Numbered from the stretch's first letter, positions 1-8,837 are shown. The stretch is DNA of 41,095 nt from an uncultured Kineothrix sp. (GCA_910587275.1 CAJUMD010000016.1:1-41095); one strand, 5' to 3'. A program made the numbers and translations. The notes: generated from the letters alone by a model not told the origin.

Positions 1-1
1 G

Positions 2-97
2 GATGACATTGGTTCTTCCCTGCGTTCCCAGATACTTTCTGAGAACATAGAGATGGCTGATGGAACAGAAACGCAGGACAGAACGGATTGGGATTGA
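2..97 (+). CDS. possible 3' end of an unidentified gene (partial)
   Basis: An open frame enters from the left edge and runs to a TGA at 95-97, giving about 31 residues ending in DRTDWD. The stretch is acidic and polar and looks like an ordinary C-terminal tail. No domain can be recognised from so little sequence. A long hairpin at 126-167 follows, which fits the end of a transcription unit. The upstream part lies outside the window, so the reading frame is a guess. Confidence 0.3.
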   Translation, partial: DDIGSSLRSQILSENIEMADGTETQDRTDWD

Positions 98-125
98 AAG
101 TGAGTATGCCATTTCTGCAAATAGC

Positions 126-167
126 GGAAGCCCCCAAAACTACGCCTTTGTAGTTTTGAGGGCTTCC
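126..167. terminator. large hairpin, probable terminator or processing hairpin
   Basis: Two 18-nt arms (126-143 and 150-167) are complementary except for one position, with a 6-nt loop. The arms begin GGAAGCCC and end GGGCTTCC. There is no U-run on either strand (CTTAGGGG follows on the plus strand), so it is not a textbook intrinsic terminator. Its position 29 nt after the putative upstream stop codon suggests termination or 3'-end protection. Confidence 0.5.
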
Positions 168-259
168 TTAGGGGAGGATAAGTATTTAATCTTATCTTTT
201 GCTTACAATCCTATTATTGCCCTTCGGAAAAAGTTTATACACCGGACAAGTAAAAAAAA

Positions 260-288
260 TTTACTTTTTCATGAAAATATTATATACT
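260..288 (+). promoter_or_regulatory. putative sigma-A promoter of the SEC-C gene
   Basis: TTTACT (260-265) and TATACT (283-288) are separated by 17 nt, about 110 nt upstream of the SEC-C start at 400. The rest of the 98-399 stretch holds the hairpin at 126-167 and an AT-rich tract, with no credible gene. Confidence 0.5.
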
Positions 289-399
289 AACGGTAGTCCA
301 TACCCTGTACTCATATCGGAGGACAGGGAAGAAGGTACCGGACGGCTTTCGGATGGACATGCAAAAAAGAAAGAAAATAAACAAAAGGTGGTATTACAA

Positions 400-906
400 A
401 TGGCATTATTACAGGAATGGCAGGCAAAGGCGTATTCAGAAACCGCCAATAAAGGCGATTTGCAAAGGCTGTGGGCAGATTATTTCCAAAAGGAAAAGGC
501 GATTTATGCGGAGCTTTTGAAGACTCCCGATGAAACCGTGGAAGGAACGGTAAAAGAACTGGCAGAAAAGTACGGCGTGGATATCATGACGATGACGGGA
601 TTTCTCGACGGAATCAACGACAGCCTGAAAGAAGCCAACCCCATTGAGGAAATGGATGAGGACACAAAAGTAAACCTTGGCTTTGAGAAAGAGCTCCTGT
701 TCAAGAATATGGTTGGGGCAGGCGCTGACTGGCTGTACAATTTGGAGGAATGGAAGGACATATATGACGAGGAAACGAGGAAACGCCTGTACCGGGAGCA
801 GAAATCCTCTACTACCGTGGTAAAAGGCGGCCGGGTGTATCCCAATGATCCGTGTCCGTGCGGAAGCGGCAAGAAATTTAAGAAATGCTGCGGAAAGAAC
901 AAATAA
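400..906 (+). CDS. SEC-C motif protein
   Basis: This 168-residue protein ends in a SEC-C zinc-binding motif: NDPCPCGSGKKFKKCC lies at the extreme C-terminus, with the CxC...CC pattern typical of SecA tails and many stand-alone proteins. The rest is a charged, largely helical domain of unknown function. The SEC-C tail probably binds zinc and may dock the protein on a ribosome or nucleic-acid partner, but that is inferred from the motif alone. The ATG at 400 is chosen because AAAGGTGG precedes it at good spacing; an open frame continues upstream to 199 but has no ribosome binding site. The next gene starts 31 nt downstream, so the two are likely co-transcribed. Confidence 0.85.
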   Translation: MALLQEWQAKAYSETANKGDLQRLWADYFQKEKAIYAELLKTPDETVEGTVKELAEKYGVDIMTMTGFLDGINDSLKEANPIEEMDEDTKVNLGFEKELLFKNMVGAGADWLYNLEEWKDIYDEETRKRLYREQKSSTTVVKGGRVYPNDPCPCGSGKKFKKCCGKNK

Positions 907-937
907 CAGTCAGCGGACCAGTTAAGAGGGAAAAGAG

Positions 938-1393
938 ATGCAAAGCAGGGTGGATCAGGCCGTGCAGACGTTTGAGTCCGGTTACGGATGCGCACAGTCC
1001 GTGTTTGCCGCATATGCGGACCTGTTCGGGATTGACAGGGAAACAGCGTTAAAATTAGCCAGTCCCATGGGCGGGGGTATCGGCAGGATGCGGGAAGTGT
1101 GCGGTACGGTATCGGCAATGGCGCTGCTGGCTGGACTGAAAGAAGGCAATACCGACCCGTCGGACGAGGAGGGCAGGGAGCGGATTTATCTGCTCGTGCG
1201 CGAGATGAGCGACACCTTCCGGCGGGAAAACGGTACGATTATCTGTCGGGAGCTTTTGGGCTTAAAAGGCAGGGAGCAAAGTGCAAAGCCGGGGAAGCGC
1301 ACACAGGAATATTATGAAAGCAGGCCATGTAGCCGGTTGGTTGCCTGCGCGGCAAAAATCGTGGAAGAAATGCTGCTGGAGGATATGGATTAA
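938..1393 (+). CDS. C_GCAxxG_C_C family protein (putative redox protein)
   Basis: The 151-residue sequence carries the hallmark of the C_GCAxxG_C_C family. GYGCAQSVF lies near residues 15-23, followed by an SPMGGGIGRMREVCGTVSA stretch and two further conserved Cys in the C-terminal half (IICRELLG and CSRLVACAA). The family is suspected to bind an Fe-S cluster or act in redox chemistry, but no reaction is established. The start at 938 is preceded by GAGGGAAAAGAG. It follows the SEC-C gene on the same strand with a 31-nt gap, suggesting a two-gene operon before the thrS promoter. Confidence 0.85.
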   Translation: MQSRVDQAVQTFESGYGCAQSVFAAYADLFGIDRETALKLASPMGGGIGRMREVCGTVSAMALLAGLKEGNTDPSDEEGRERIYLLVREMSDTFRRENGTIICRELLGLKGREQSAKPGKRTQEYYESRPCSRLVACAAKIVEEMLLEDMD

Positions 1394-1464
1394 GATGTGG
1401 TCCGTTTCCGTTCCGGTTTGGAACGTTTATTTTGAAGCCAAAATGAATTTTTGCGGAATAGGGC

Positions 1465-1493
1465 TTTACAGATGCACAAAAGTGTCATAGAAT
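1465..1493 (+). promoter_or_regulatory. putative promoter of the T-box / thrS transcript
   Basis: TTTACA (1465-1470) and TAGAAT (1488-1493) are spaced by 17 nt. Transcription would start near 1500, about 50 nt before the recognisable T-box stem I region. Confidence 0.55.
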
Positions 1494-1549
1494 AACAGCA
1501 GATGGTAACGATAAACGTAATGGCAGGAAAAATAAAAAACACAACGATA

Positions 1550-1851
1550 ATACAAGGATGAGACGAGTAAGGTGCCATAAAGCCCAAGAGAGGGATACCG
1601 TACGGTGGGAAGACAGTGGATTCCCATGCGGGACGCGCTGGAAGTATCCCGGCAGGAAGCATCCGAAGACCAGCTCTGAGTGACCCCAATCAGGTCCGGC
1701 GGCCCCGTTATCGGTCAAATGAAGTGGTTTTGTTCCGGGTATCTGCCGTGTTGCCCGCGGCGGAAAACAGGGAGCAAAACAAGAAGGGTGGAACCGCGTA
1801 GGAAACCTGCGTCCCTTACATTGCCGGAAGGACAGTGTAAGGGATTTTTTT
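1550..1851 (+). promoter_or_regulatory. T-box riboswitch (tRNA-Thr responsive) with intrinsic terminator
   Basis: The T-box core AGGGTGGAACCGCG is at 1785-1798 and matches the family consensus. It is followed by a terminator at 1813-1851, with arms CCCTTACATTG and CAGTGTAAGGG and a run of T. The stem I region (about 1555-1690) has the AGAGAG element and an ACC triplet at 1669-1671 followed by A, which fits a threonine specifier and matches the downstream thrS. In this class of leader, uncharged tRNA pairs with the specifier and the T-box bulge to stabilise the antiterminator, so thrS is expressed when charged tRNA-Thr is low. The specifier assignment is by position and agreement with thrS; I did not fold the whole leader. 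Confidence 0.93.
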
Positions 1852-1985
1852 ATGCACACGGGCACCCAAAGGAAGGATGTCAGCAGAGCTGACGGGTGCC
1901 CGGCGCGCGAGTAGGGAAGATGCCTTCCCTACTCGATTGCACAGCCCCGTGCAGCGAAAGGATGCCGGCAAAGTTGGCGGGCAGG
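1851..1985 (+). repeat. two-hairpin repeat element, copy A (two units)
   Basis: The element begins TATGCACA directly after the T-run of the T-box terminator. Unit 1: outer stem GGGCACCC/GGGTGCCC (1860-1867, 1894-1901), an 11-nt purine-rich bulge (1868-1878) on the 5' side only, inner stem GTCAGC/GCTGAC with an AGA loop, linker GGCGCGC, then a perfect 11-bp hairpin GAGTAGGGAAG/CTTCCCTACTC (1909-1934). GATTGCACA leads to unit 2: CCCCGTGC, an 11-nt bulge (1953-1963), inner stem GCCGGC/GTTGGC with an AAA loop, and a decayed outer arm. The same architecture occurs at 39539-39715. It probably forms structured RNA in the thrS leader or is a palindromic mobile repeat. Confidence 0.8.
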
Positions 1986-2023
1986 AAAAAAGAAACGTAA
2001 AAAATGGAAGGAGAAAAAAGCAG

Positions 2024-2266
2024 ATGAAAGAAAAATGGCAGGAAATGCAGGCAGTTTTGGAGGAAGTGGCAACGATGAAGAAAAGGGAGTATTTCCTTAC
2101 GCTGGCGGTATGCGTACTTTCCGGTTTGGTGGTGGGGATGCTGGTATCGCCGAAAAAAAGGGTTATGATTGGAAGCCATAATGGCAATAATAGCGGAAAT
2201 ACGGGTAAACTGCCGCAGGAATGTGAATGCGGCGAGGATTGCTGCTGCGAAGAAGAGGAAGCATAA
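2024..2266 (+). CDS. small single-span membrane protein with acidic Cys-rich tail
   Basis: The predicted protein has 80 residues. The N-terminal 22 are helical and charged (MKEKWQEMQAVLEEVATMKK). One hydrophobic segment spans about residues 23-42. The tail contains a dense acidic cysteine cluster (ECECGEDCCCEEEEA) that could bind a metal or be redox active. The start at 2024 is chosen because GGAAGGAG lies 10 nt upstream (2006-2013). The frame is open further upstream, but only across the repeat element. It lies between the T-box terminator and thrS and ends 37 nt before thrS, so it should be made from the T-box transcript. I do not recognise a family, and expression as protein is inferred. 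Confidence 0.65.
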   Translation: MKEKWQEMQAVLEEVATMKKREYFLTLAVCVLSGLVVGMLVSPKKRVMIGSHNGNNSGNTGKLPQECECGEDCCCEEEEA

Positions 2267-2303
2267 GCAGCCGCAGGATGTGTGGGAAAGGAGCATGGAG
2301 TAA

Positions 2304-4277
2304 ATGAAAATCGTATTAAAAGACGGAAGCTGTAAAGAATATGGTGCGCCCATGAGCGTCATTGACATTGCTGCAGACATCAGCGAAGGGCTGGCAAGGG
2401 CGGCCTGCGCCGGGGAAGTGGACGGGAACGTTGTGGATTTACGGACGGTTATCGATAAGGACTGTAATCTGAATATCCTTACGGCAAATGATAAGGAAGG
2501 ACTGCGGGTTGTGCGGCATACCACATCCCATGTGCTGGCGGAGGCGGTGAAAAGGCTGTATCCCGATGCCAAACTTGCCATTGGTCCCAGCATTGACAAC
2601 GGATATTATTATGATTTTGAACATGCGCCGTTTTCCAGGGAGGACTTGGATAAGCTGGAAGCGGAGATGAAGAAAATCATCAAGGAAGGAAAGAAACTGG
2701 AAAAATTTACGCTGCCGAGAGAGGAAGCCATAAAGTTCATGGAGGAAAAAGGCGAACCGTACAAGGTGGAATTAATCCGCGATTTGCCGGAAGACGCGGA
2801 GATTTCCTTCTACTGCCAGGGAGAATTTACTGACCTTTGTGCAGGTCCCCATCTGATGAGTACGAAAGGCATAAAAGCGTTTAAGCTCACTTCGTCTTCG
2901 GGCGCGTACTGGCGGGGAAATTCCGACAATGCGATGTTACAGCGGATTTACGGCACCGCTTTTTCCAAAAAAGAAGAACTTGCCGAATATTTGGAATACC
3001 TGGAAAATATTAAACTCCGTGACCACAACAAGCTGGGGCGTGAAATGGAGCTGTTTACCACGGTGGACGTGATTGGGCAGGGACTGCCGCTGTTAATGCC
3101 TAAGGGCGCTAAGATGGTGCAGACTATGCAGCGATGGATTGAGGATTTGGAAGACAACGAGTGGGGCTATATCAGGACGAAGACCCCGCTCATGGCAAAA
3201 AGCGATTTGTATAAGATTTCCGGCCATTGGGACCATTATACCGACGGGATGTTTGTCCTTGGAGATGAAGAAACGGATAAGGAAGTGTTCGCCCTGCGTC
3301 CCATGACTTGTCCGTTCCAGTATTATGTCTATAAGGCGACACAGCATTCTTACCGCGACCTTCCGCTGCGCTATGGGGAGACTTCGACCCTGTTCCGCAA
3401 TGAGGACTCCGGCGAAATGCACGGGTTGACCAGGGTGCGCCAGTTCACCATTTCCGAGGGACATCTGATTGTCCGTCCCGACCAGATGGTGGAGGAATTT
3501 AAGGGCTGCCTTGCTTTGGCAAAGTATTGCCTGACCACACTTGGATTGCAGGATGAAGTGACATACCACCTGTCTAAGTGGGACCCGGAAAACACGGAGA
3601 AATATATCGGGGAACCGGAAGTATGGGAAGAAACGGAAGGACATATCCGCAACATTCTGACGGAACTTGGCATTCCTTTCACGGAAGATGTTGGGGAAGC
3701 GGCTTTTTACGGGCCGAAGGTGGACATTAATGCAAAGAACGTGTACGGCAAGGAAGACACTATGATTACCATCCAGTGGGATGCCCTGCTGGCGGCGCAG
3801 TTTGACATGTATTACATTGACCAGAACGGCGATAAGGTACGCCCGTACATCATCCACAGGACATCCATGGGCTGTTACGAAAGGACGCTGGCATGGCTGA
3901 TTGAAAAATATGCGGGAAAATTCCCCACATGGCTCTGCCCGGAACAGGTAAGGGTGCTTCCGATTTCGGAAAAATACGAGGCTTATGCGGAAAAGGTACA
4001 AAAAGAGCTGAGAGCCAACGGCATTTTGGCGGAAACGGATAACCGTTCGGAAAAAATAGGCTTTAAAATCCGTGAAGCAAGGCTGGCGAAAGTGCCTTAT
4101 ATGCTGGTGGTCGGGCAGAAGGAGGAAGAAGACGGTACGGTATCCGTCAGGAGCCGTTTTGCCGGCGATGAGGGAGTGAAGCCTTTGGAGCAGTTCATGG
4201 AGCAGATTTGTAAGGAAATCCGCACGAAGGAAATACGGAAAGAGGAAATCCGGGAAGGAAAAGCAGAGAAGGAATAA
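2304..4277 (+). CDS. thrS: threonine--tRNA ligase
   Basis: The 657-residue enzyme attaches threonine to tRNA-Thr in the cytoplasm. An N-terminal TGS domain (about residues 1-62) is followed by the editing domain, with HTTSH (H72, H76) and C179/H183 as the HxxxH...CxxxH set that removes mischarged serine. The class II catalytic core shows motif 2 around RYGETSTLFRNEDSGEMHG, with likely zinc ligands C336, H387 and H518. The C-terminal anticodon-binding domain ends in an extra charged tail (IRKEEIREGKAEKE) slightly longer than usual. AAAGGAG lies upstream of the ATG. The T-box at 1550-1851 with an ACC specifier controls it. Confidence 0.98.
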   Translation: MKIVLKDGSCKEYGAPMSVIDIAADISEGLARAACAGEVDGNVVDLRTVIDKDCNLNILTANDKEGLRVVRHTTSHVLAEAVKRLYPDAKLAIGPSIDNGYYYDFEHAPFSREDLDKLEAEMKKIIKEGKKLEKFTLPREEAIKFMEEKGEPYKVELIRDLPEDAEISFYCQGEFTDLCAGPHLMSTKGIKAFKLTSSSGAYWRGNSDNAMLQRIYGTAFSKKEELAEYLEYLENIKLRDHNKLGREMELFTTVDVIGQGLPLLMPKGAKMVQTMQRWIEDLEDNEWGYIRTKTPLMAKSDLYKISGHWDHYTDGMFVLGDEETDKEVFALRPMTCPFQYYVYKATQHSYRDLPLRYGETSTLFRNEDSGEMHGLTRVRQFTISEGHLIVRPDQMVEEFKGCLALAKYCLTTLGLQDEVTYHLSKWDPENTEKYIGEPEVWEETEGHIRNILTELGIPFTEDVGEAAFYGPKVDINAKNVYGKEDTMITIQWDALLAAQFDMYYIDQNGDKVRPYIIHRTSMGCYERTLAWLIEKYAGKFPTWLCPEQVRVLPISEKYEAYAEKVQKELRANGILAETDNRSEKIGFKIREARLAKVPYMLVVGQKEEEDGTVSVRSRFAGDEGVKPLEQFMEQICKEIRTKEIRKEEIREGKAEKE

Positions 4278-4434
4278 AAGAAAGGTAAAAAGTGACGGAA
4301 TAAAAGCGAAGGCACAAAGCGGAAAGGATACCGCACAAAGCGGAAGGAACCGGGTGTGTAACAAAGGGAAAGGCGGCGAAACCGGAAGCGGTGGGAAGAA
4401 ACAAACGGATAAGCGGAGCGGATATGGATAAAAT

Positions 4435-6084
4435 ATGGATAATATAAAGAAAGAAATCGGAAAATGGAAATACGGGGATTGGTTTGGCTTTTGTTTCCTG
4501 CTGGCGGCGGCAGGGATGCTCATGGTGTCGGTACGTCTGTGCTTTGCGGACGGCATTTGGTACGACGAGCTGTATACCATGGGGCTGACGCGCCGGGGGT
4601 TCGGGGAATTGACTGCCCTGACGGCGCGTGACGTCCATCCGCCTTTTTACTATTATTATGTGAAGACGGTACAGCAGCTTTGCCAAATGGTTTTCCCGCA
4701 TGCCAACCTGACCGTGGTAAGTAAACTCTGTTCCGTCCTGCCGCTGTTTGGCATAGCGGCTTACGGAGTGACGAAAGTACGCAGGCATTTTGGTATGCTT
4801 TGCGCCGGGCTTTTCGTTTTCTGTACGGTATCCATGCCGGGACTGCCCCAGTACACGGTGGAAATCCGTATGTATACTTTGGCGTTATTTTTGGTGACGG
4901 CGGCATTTCTTCATGGATACGGGATTGTATGCGGTGCCGGACAGGATGCGGGCGGCGGAAGCCGGAATGCGGACTGGATTTGCCTGGCTGTTTACGGAAT
5001 CCTTGCCGCCTATACCCATTATTTTGCCTGTGTGGCGGTTGCGGTACTCTATCTATGTCTGTTTCTCTATTTTTTGTGGAGGGAGACAGGAGCTTGCAGG
5101 AAAAAGGGGCGCATACGGAAAACAGGTTCCGGGAATCCGGCGGATGCCGGCGGGAATATGTTTTGGAAACCGTGGTTTGCCGCCGTGGCATGTTCCGTAC
5201 TCGCTTACCTGCCATGGATGACTGCGGTCGTGCGGCAGGTGGCGCAGGTGAAGGAAAGCTACTGGATTCTTCCGCTGACATGGAGGACCTTCGGCTCCTG
5301 TGTGAAATTCCTCATGAAGCCGCCGTTCGGGAGCGGCGGTTTCCAGGTGGCGGCTGCGGTCGTGCTGTTTTTGGTTTATGTGGGACTGTTTTTTTACACC
5401 ATATGGAATAACAGGGAAAACAGAGAACTCTGTTTTGCCTGCGCGGCGGGAACCGGAATCCTGGCGGGGACGGTACTGTTCGGTTTTGCGGCGTCCTTTC
5501 TCATCCGTCCGGTTTTTATTGTCCGTTATATGGTGCCGGCAGCCGGATGCTTTTGGCTTTCCTTTGCGGTGTGTGCCGGTAAGGCGTTCCCTGCAAAGGA
5601 AGGGGATAAAGCAGAAAAAATAAGAAAAGGGAAAAAAGGGAAACTGTTCCTGCCGGTGCTTTTTTTGGTATTTTTTATCGGTATCGGGGATTTCCGGTGG
5701 TTCCGTAATGACGAGACATGGCGCAGAGTAAGGATGGACGAGGTGAAGGAGGCGCTTTCCCTGATTGGACCGGAGGATGCGGTAGTGACACAGTTTAACC
5801 ATGTGCAGGGCGTGACGGGATATTATCTGGAAAATGAAATTGATTTGTGGGACAGCCGGCCGGAGGAGCTGCTGTGCGACATCATCGAAAATAAATACGG
5901 TACCGTATCTTCCGTGGAAGAATTGGAAAACTTCATGGAAAACGGGGTAAAGGTTTGGTTCATCGGCAGCAGACAGTCGGAACTCCTCACACAGTGGGCA
6001 CAGTCCGGTATCCGTGCCAGTGAGTGCCGGGAGTTTATGCTGGAAGTATATTGGGCAACGTTGTATGAACTGTCGGCGGATTAA
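4435..6084 (+). CDS. polytopic membrane glycosyltransferase, GT-C (GT39/ArnT-like)
   Basis: This 549-residue integral membrane protein has roughly ten or more hydrophobic segments. An acidic loop motif, IWYDELYT (D44, E45), follows the first segment, and a conserved DVHPPFYYYY (D66, H68) lies after it. This is the layout of GT-C enzymes that use polyprenyl-phosphate sugars, where the first-loop acidic residues are catalytic. A soluble C-terminal region (about 430-549) is probably extracytoplasmic. The acceptor cannot be told from the sequence; protein, lipid or wall polymer are all possible. The ribosome binding site is weak (GCGGAG). The purine-rich 157-nt gap after thrS shows no clear terminator, so read-through from thrS is possible. 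Confidence 0.75.
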   Translation: MDNIKKEIGKWKYGDWFGFCFLLAAAGMLMVSVRLCFADGIWYDELYTMGLTRRGFGELTALTARDVHPPFYYYYVKTVQQLCQMVFPHANLTVVSKLCSVLPLFGIAAYGVTKVRRHFGMLCAGLFVFCTVSMPGLPQYTVEIRMYTLALFLVTAAFLHGYGIVCGAGQDAGGGSRNADWICLAVYGILAAYTHYFACVAVAVLYLCLFLYFLWRETGACRKKGRIRKTGSGNPADAGGNMFWKPWFAAVACSVLAYLPWMTAVVRQVAQVKESYWILPLTWRTFGSCVKFLMKPPFGSGGFQVAAAVVLFLVYVGLFFYTIWNNRENRELCFACAAGTGILAGTVLFGFAASFLIRPVFIVRYMVPAAGCFWLSFAVCAGKAFPAKEGDKAEKIRKGKKGKLFLPVLFLVFFIGIGDFRWFRNDETWRRVRMDEVKEALSLIGPEDAVVTQFNHVQGVTGYYLENEIDLWDSRPEELLCDIIENKYGTVSSVEELENFMENGVKVWFIGSRQSELLTQWAQSGIRASECREFMLEVYWATLYELSAD

Positions 6085-6174
6085 TTAATATTTGATGTAC
6101 GGGGTATATTTCCCCTGCAGAACAGCCATAATAAAGAAGGATATACAGTATCAGAATCAACAGGAGGTAATATT

Positions 6175-6489
6175 ATGGCACAGTTGGATTGCAGAGTGGA
6201 AAATTGCGTATATAACAAGAGTGAATGCTGCTGTAAGGGCGATATACTGGTTGGCGGAAAACATGCGGGATGTACCGATGATACATGCTGCGAGAGTTTT
6301 GCCGAGAAAAAGGGGGACTCGTACACGAGTGCGCTGGAGCATCCCTGCAGGACCATCAGCATTGACTGCGAAGCGGTAAAGTGTGTTTACAATGCGGACT
6401 ATAAATGCCAGGCGGACCATGTGGACATTAAGGGCTGCGGGGCATGTGACTGCCGTGAGACGGCATGCGCTACGTTTAAGGAAAGGTAA
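6175..6489 (+). CDS. DUF1540 protein, two Cys-rich repeats
   Basis: The 104-residue protein consists of two copies of the DUF1540 pattern. The first has LDCRVENCVYNKSECCCKGDI and ends TCCESF; the second has IDCEAVKCVYNADYKCQADHV and ends ACATF. The repeated C-x4-C-x-YN-x4-C spacing suggests zinc or another metal bound by each unit. Such proteins are widespread in Clostridia and have no settled function. A strong AGGAGG lies 9 nt before the ATG. The 90-nt gap after the glycosyltransferase contains only a weak GGGG/CCCC hairpin. Confidence 0.88.
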   Translation: MAQLDCRVENCVYNKSECCCKGDILVGGKHAGCTDDTCCESFAEKKGDSYTSALEHPCRTISIDCEAVKCVYNADYKCQADHVDIKGCGACDCRETACATFKER

Positions 6490-6522
6490 GTTTGATTGGA
6501 AAGAAGAACGTCAGCCAAAACG

Positions 6523-6548
6523 GGGCAGGGGGAAAATTTTCCCTGCCC
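6523..6548. terminator. GC-rich hairpin between DUF1540 and PRTase genes
   Basis: GGGCAGGG (6523-6530) pairs with CCCTGCCC (6541-6548), with AAAA/TTTT closing the inner part. No long U-run follows, so it may be a weak or bidirectional terminator. It marks the left border of the Ter gene cluster. Confidence 0.4.
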
Positions 6549-6603
6549 TGCTTTGGTTAGGAAGCTAAGGCAGAGCAAAACAGGAAAAAGGAAGGGAGCC
6601 AAA

Positions 6604-7716
6604 ATGACATATACGGAAAAAGAGCTGGTGCGCATTGCCAAAAGGGAAAATAATGCAAAACGGAATTATTTGGTAATAAACCGCCTGCAGGGCAAGCACA
6701 TTCCGGTGGAACCGCAGGCATGTCTTGCCATGTTTGACGAACTGGAGGCTGCTGTGGCAAATGCGTATGAAGGGGAAGCGCTGCTGTTAGTGGGATTTGC
6801 GGAGACGGCAACGGCAATCGGGGCGAGAATGGCGGCGGACATGGGCTGTTATTATATACAGACGACCAGAGAGGATGCGGGGGATGTGGAATATCTGTAT
6901 TTTACGGAGGCCCATAGCCATGCCACGCAGCAGAAGCTGGTGAAAACGGATTTGGACCGTGTTATGGGGGGAATTCGGCGGATTGTATTTGTAGAGGATG
7001 AGGTGACGACCGGGAATACGATATTGGATGCAGTGGATGCCATACAGCGGGTATATGGCAGACAGACAGCATTTTCGGTGGCTTCCCTGTTAAACGGTAT
7101 GGATGCGGAAGCAGAGCGCAGGTACGGGGAACGGGGAATCCGGCTTCATTATTTGGTGAAGACCGACCATTCCGGTTATCCGGAAAGGGCGGAAGTCTGC
7201 CGGGGGGACGGAGTGTACCATACATATCCGGAAGAAAATCCGGAAGGAATCTTGTACCAAATGCATACGGCGGGCGGCCGCCTGGACGGAAGGCGGCTGG
7301 TAAACGGCGCGGATTACGGGGAGGCATGCCACAGGCTGGCAAAACAGGCGATGGGTTATGTCCCTTTCCGGGAGGGAGAGCGGATTTTAGTCCTCGGGAC
7401 GGAGGAATTTATGTATCCGGCTCTTTATACCGCATCCGTGCTTGCCACGGAGGGGTGTTTTGTCCGGTGCCATTCCACCACAAGGAGCCCCATTGCGGTC
7501 AGTACGGAAGCGGGATACCCGCTGAAGGAACGTTATGAACTGCATAGTTTTTATGACAGGGGAAGGCGGACGTTTGTGTATGATTTGGAGCGGTATGATA
7601 AGGCGCTTGTCCTTACGGATGCCGGGGACGGGGCGGAACGGGGGATTTGCGATTTGTGCCGCAGCCTGGCGCGGTGCGGGAATACGGAGATTCATGTGGT
7701 GAGGTGGCAAGGTTGA
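6604..7716 (+). CDS. Ter-cluster phosphoribosyltransferase with TRSP domain
   Basis: The 370-residue protein has an N-terminal PRTase fold with the PRPP-binding loop VFVEDEVTTGNTI (about residues 128-140). The C-terminal domain contains the TRSP signature (T293-P296, in HSTTRSPIAVS). This fusion is characteristic of the biosynthetic module of Ter stress clusters, which is predicted to make a nucleoside-like metabolite; the product has not been shown. The ATG at 6604 is preceded by GGAAGGGAG; an open frame upstream to 6496 has no binding site. The StiP-PELOTA gene follows 59 nt downstream on the same strand, and the two probably act in one pathway. Confidence 0.9.
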   Translation: MTYTEKELVRIAKRENNAKRNYLVINRLQGKHIPVEPQACLAMFDELEAAVANAYEGEALLLVGFAETATAIGARMAADMGCYYIQTTREDAGDVEYLYFTEAHSHATQQKLVKTDLDRVMGGIRRIVFVEDEVTTGNTILDAVDAIQRVYGRQTAFSVASLLNGMDAEAERRYGERGIRLHYLVKTDHSGYPERAEVCRGDGVYHTYPEENPEGILYQMHTAGGRLDGRRLVNGADYGEACHRLAKQAMGYVPFREGERILVLGTEEFMYPALYTASVLATEGCFVRCHSTTRSPIAVSTEAGYPLKERYELHSFYDRGRRTFVYDLERYDKALVLTDAGDGAERGICDLCRSLARCGNTEIHVVRWQG

Positions 7717-7775
7717 AAGAAAAGCGCTTTCAACTATTGATTTTGAGTCCGCGGAAGCGGACACGGGGTATAAAT

Positions 7776-8831
7776 ATGATGCGCAGTTCTTATTCGGAGG
7801 AAGATGTAACATTGCTGTTAAAAGATATTACGGGTTTGGTACAGCCCCAGCCGACGCAGGAGCGGGAGCGGCTGATTCAGGCGGGAAAGCATTATTGTGA
7901 AATGCTTCCCGTCGAATACGTGCCAAGCGGCAGGTATATGGAAGTGTACAGGGAGGCGCTGCGCAATTATGCGGCGTCCACGGCACAGGCGGTTGCCGCA
8001 CTGGCGGGGAGAATACTGGAAAAAAAGGGGGAGGATGTGGTGCTTGTGTCCCTTGCGCGGGCAGGACTCCCCATTGGAATCCTGTTAAAACGCTACCTGC
8101 GCATCCGGTATGGAATAGAAGTAAAACATTACGGGATATCGATTATTAAGGGCAGGGGAATTGATAAAAATGCCATGGCATACCTGCTGGACAGATATGC
8201 GCCAAAGCGCCTGCAGTTTGTGGACGGCTGGATAGGGAAAGGGGCTATTTTGAACGAACTGCGTAAAGAGCTGGAAGAATATGAAGGGGTATCGCCGGAT
8301 TTGGCGGTATTGGCGGACCCTGCCAATGTAACGAACCTTTGCGGAACCCATGGGGATATTCTGATTCCAAGCTCCTGCTTAAACAGCACCGTATCCGGTT
8401 TGGTCAGCAGGACGTTTTTACGGAATGATATCATTGGGGAAGGGGATTTCCATGGAGCAGTATATTATGGGGAATTGGCGGATGCAGACTTGTCTTATGA
8501 ATTTATCCATGCCATTGAGAAGGAGTTCGGAGCCGGTTTTCGTGTCCCGGAAGAAAAGACGGCAGCCGGCTTTGGCGTGGATGAGGTGCGGGAAATCGCG
8601 GGAAAATTCGGAATTGGCGATATCAATTTGGTGAAACCGGGTATCGGGGAGACGACGCGTGTCCTGTTAAGGCGTGTGCCGTGGAAAGTACTGGTGGATG
8701 AAAAACATGCAAAGGATGCGTCGCTGGCGCACATCCTCCGGCTGGCGGAAGAAAAAAACGTGCCGGTGGAATGTTATCCGCTGCGGCATTACCGTGCGTG
8801 CGGGATTATTAAACGGATGGCGGAAGCATGA
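7776..8831 (+). CDS. StiP-type PRTase-like protein with C-terminal PELOTA RNA-binding domain
   Basis: The predicted 351-residue protein starts MMRSSYSEEDVTLLLKDI, typical of the StiP family (often labelled cysteine protease, but the VLVSLARAGLPIG stretch resembles a phosphoribosyltransferase core). The C-terminal 60 residues or so (LVKPGIGETTRVLLRR to the end) match the PELOTA RNA-binding domain found in these proteins. Together with the upstream PRTase-TRSP it belongs to the Ter biosynthetic module. The ribosome binding site is poor (ACGGGG). A TTG at 7713, which would overlap the stop of the previous gene and follows GAGGTGG, is an alternative start adding 21 residues. It converges on the lyase gene with only 6 nt between stop codons. 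Confidence 0.88.
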   Translation: MMRSSYSEEDVTLLLKDITGLVQPQPTQERERLIQAGKHYCEMLPVEYVPSGRYMEVYREALRNYAASTAQAVAALAGRILEKKGEDVVLVSLARAGLPIGILLKRYLRIRYGIEVKHYGISIIKGRGIDKNAMAYLLDRYAPKRLQFVDGWIGKGAILNELRKELEEYEGVSPDLAVLADPANVTNLCGTHGDILIPSSCLNSTVSGLVSRTFLRNDIIGEGDFHGAVYYGELADADLSYEFIHAIEKEFGAGFRVPEEKTAAGFGVDEVREIAGKFGIGDINLVKPGIGETTRVLLRRVPWKVLVDEKHAKDASLAHILRLAEEKNVPVECYPLRHYRACGIIKRMAEA

Positions 8832-8837
8832 GGCGCT

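Noticed and set aside
60..290. 76-codon open frame at the left end
   Set aside because: It runs straight through the large hairpin at 126-167 and has no ribosome binding site.
3093..4580. 495-codon open frame antisense to thrS
   Set aside because: It mirrors thrS on the opposite strand, has a composition of Phe, Arg, Pro and Leu typical of antisense frames, no binding site and no recognisable domain.
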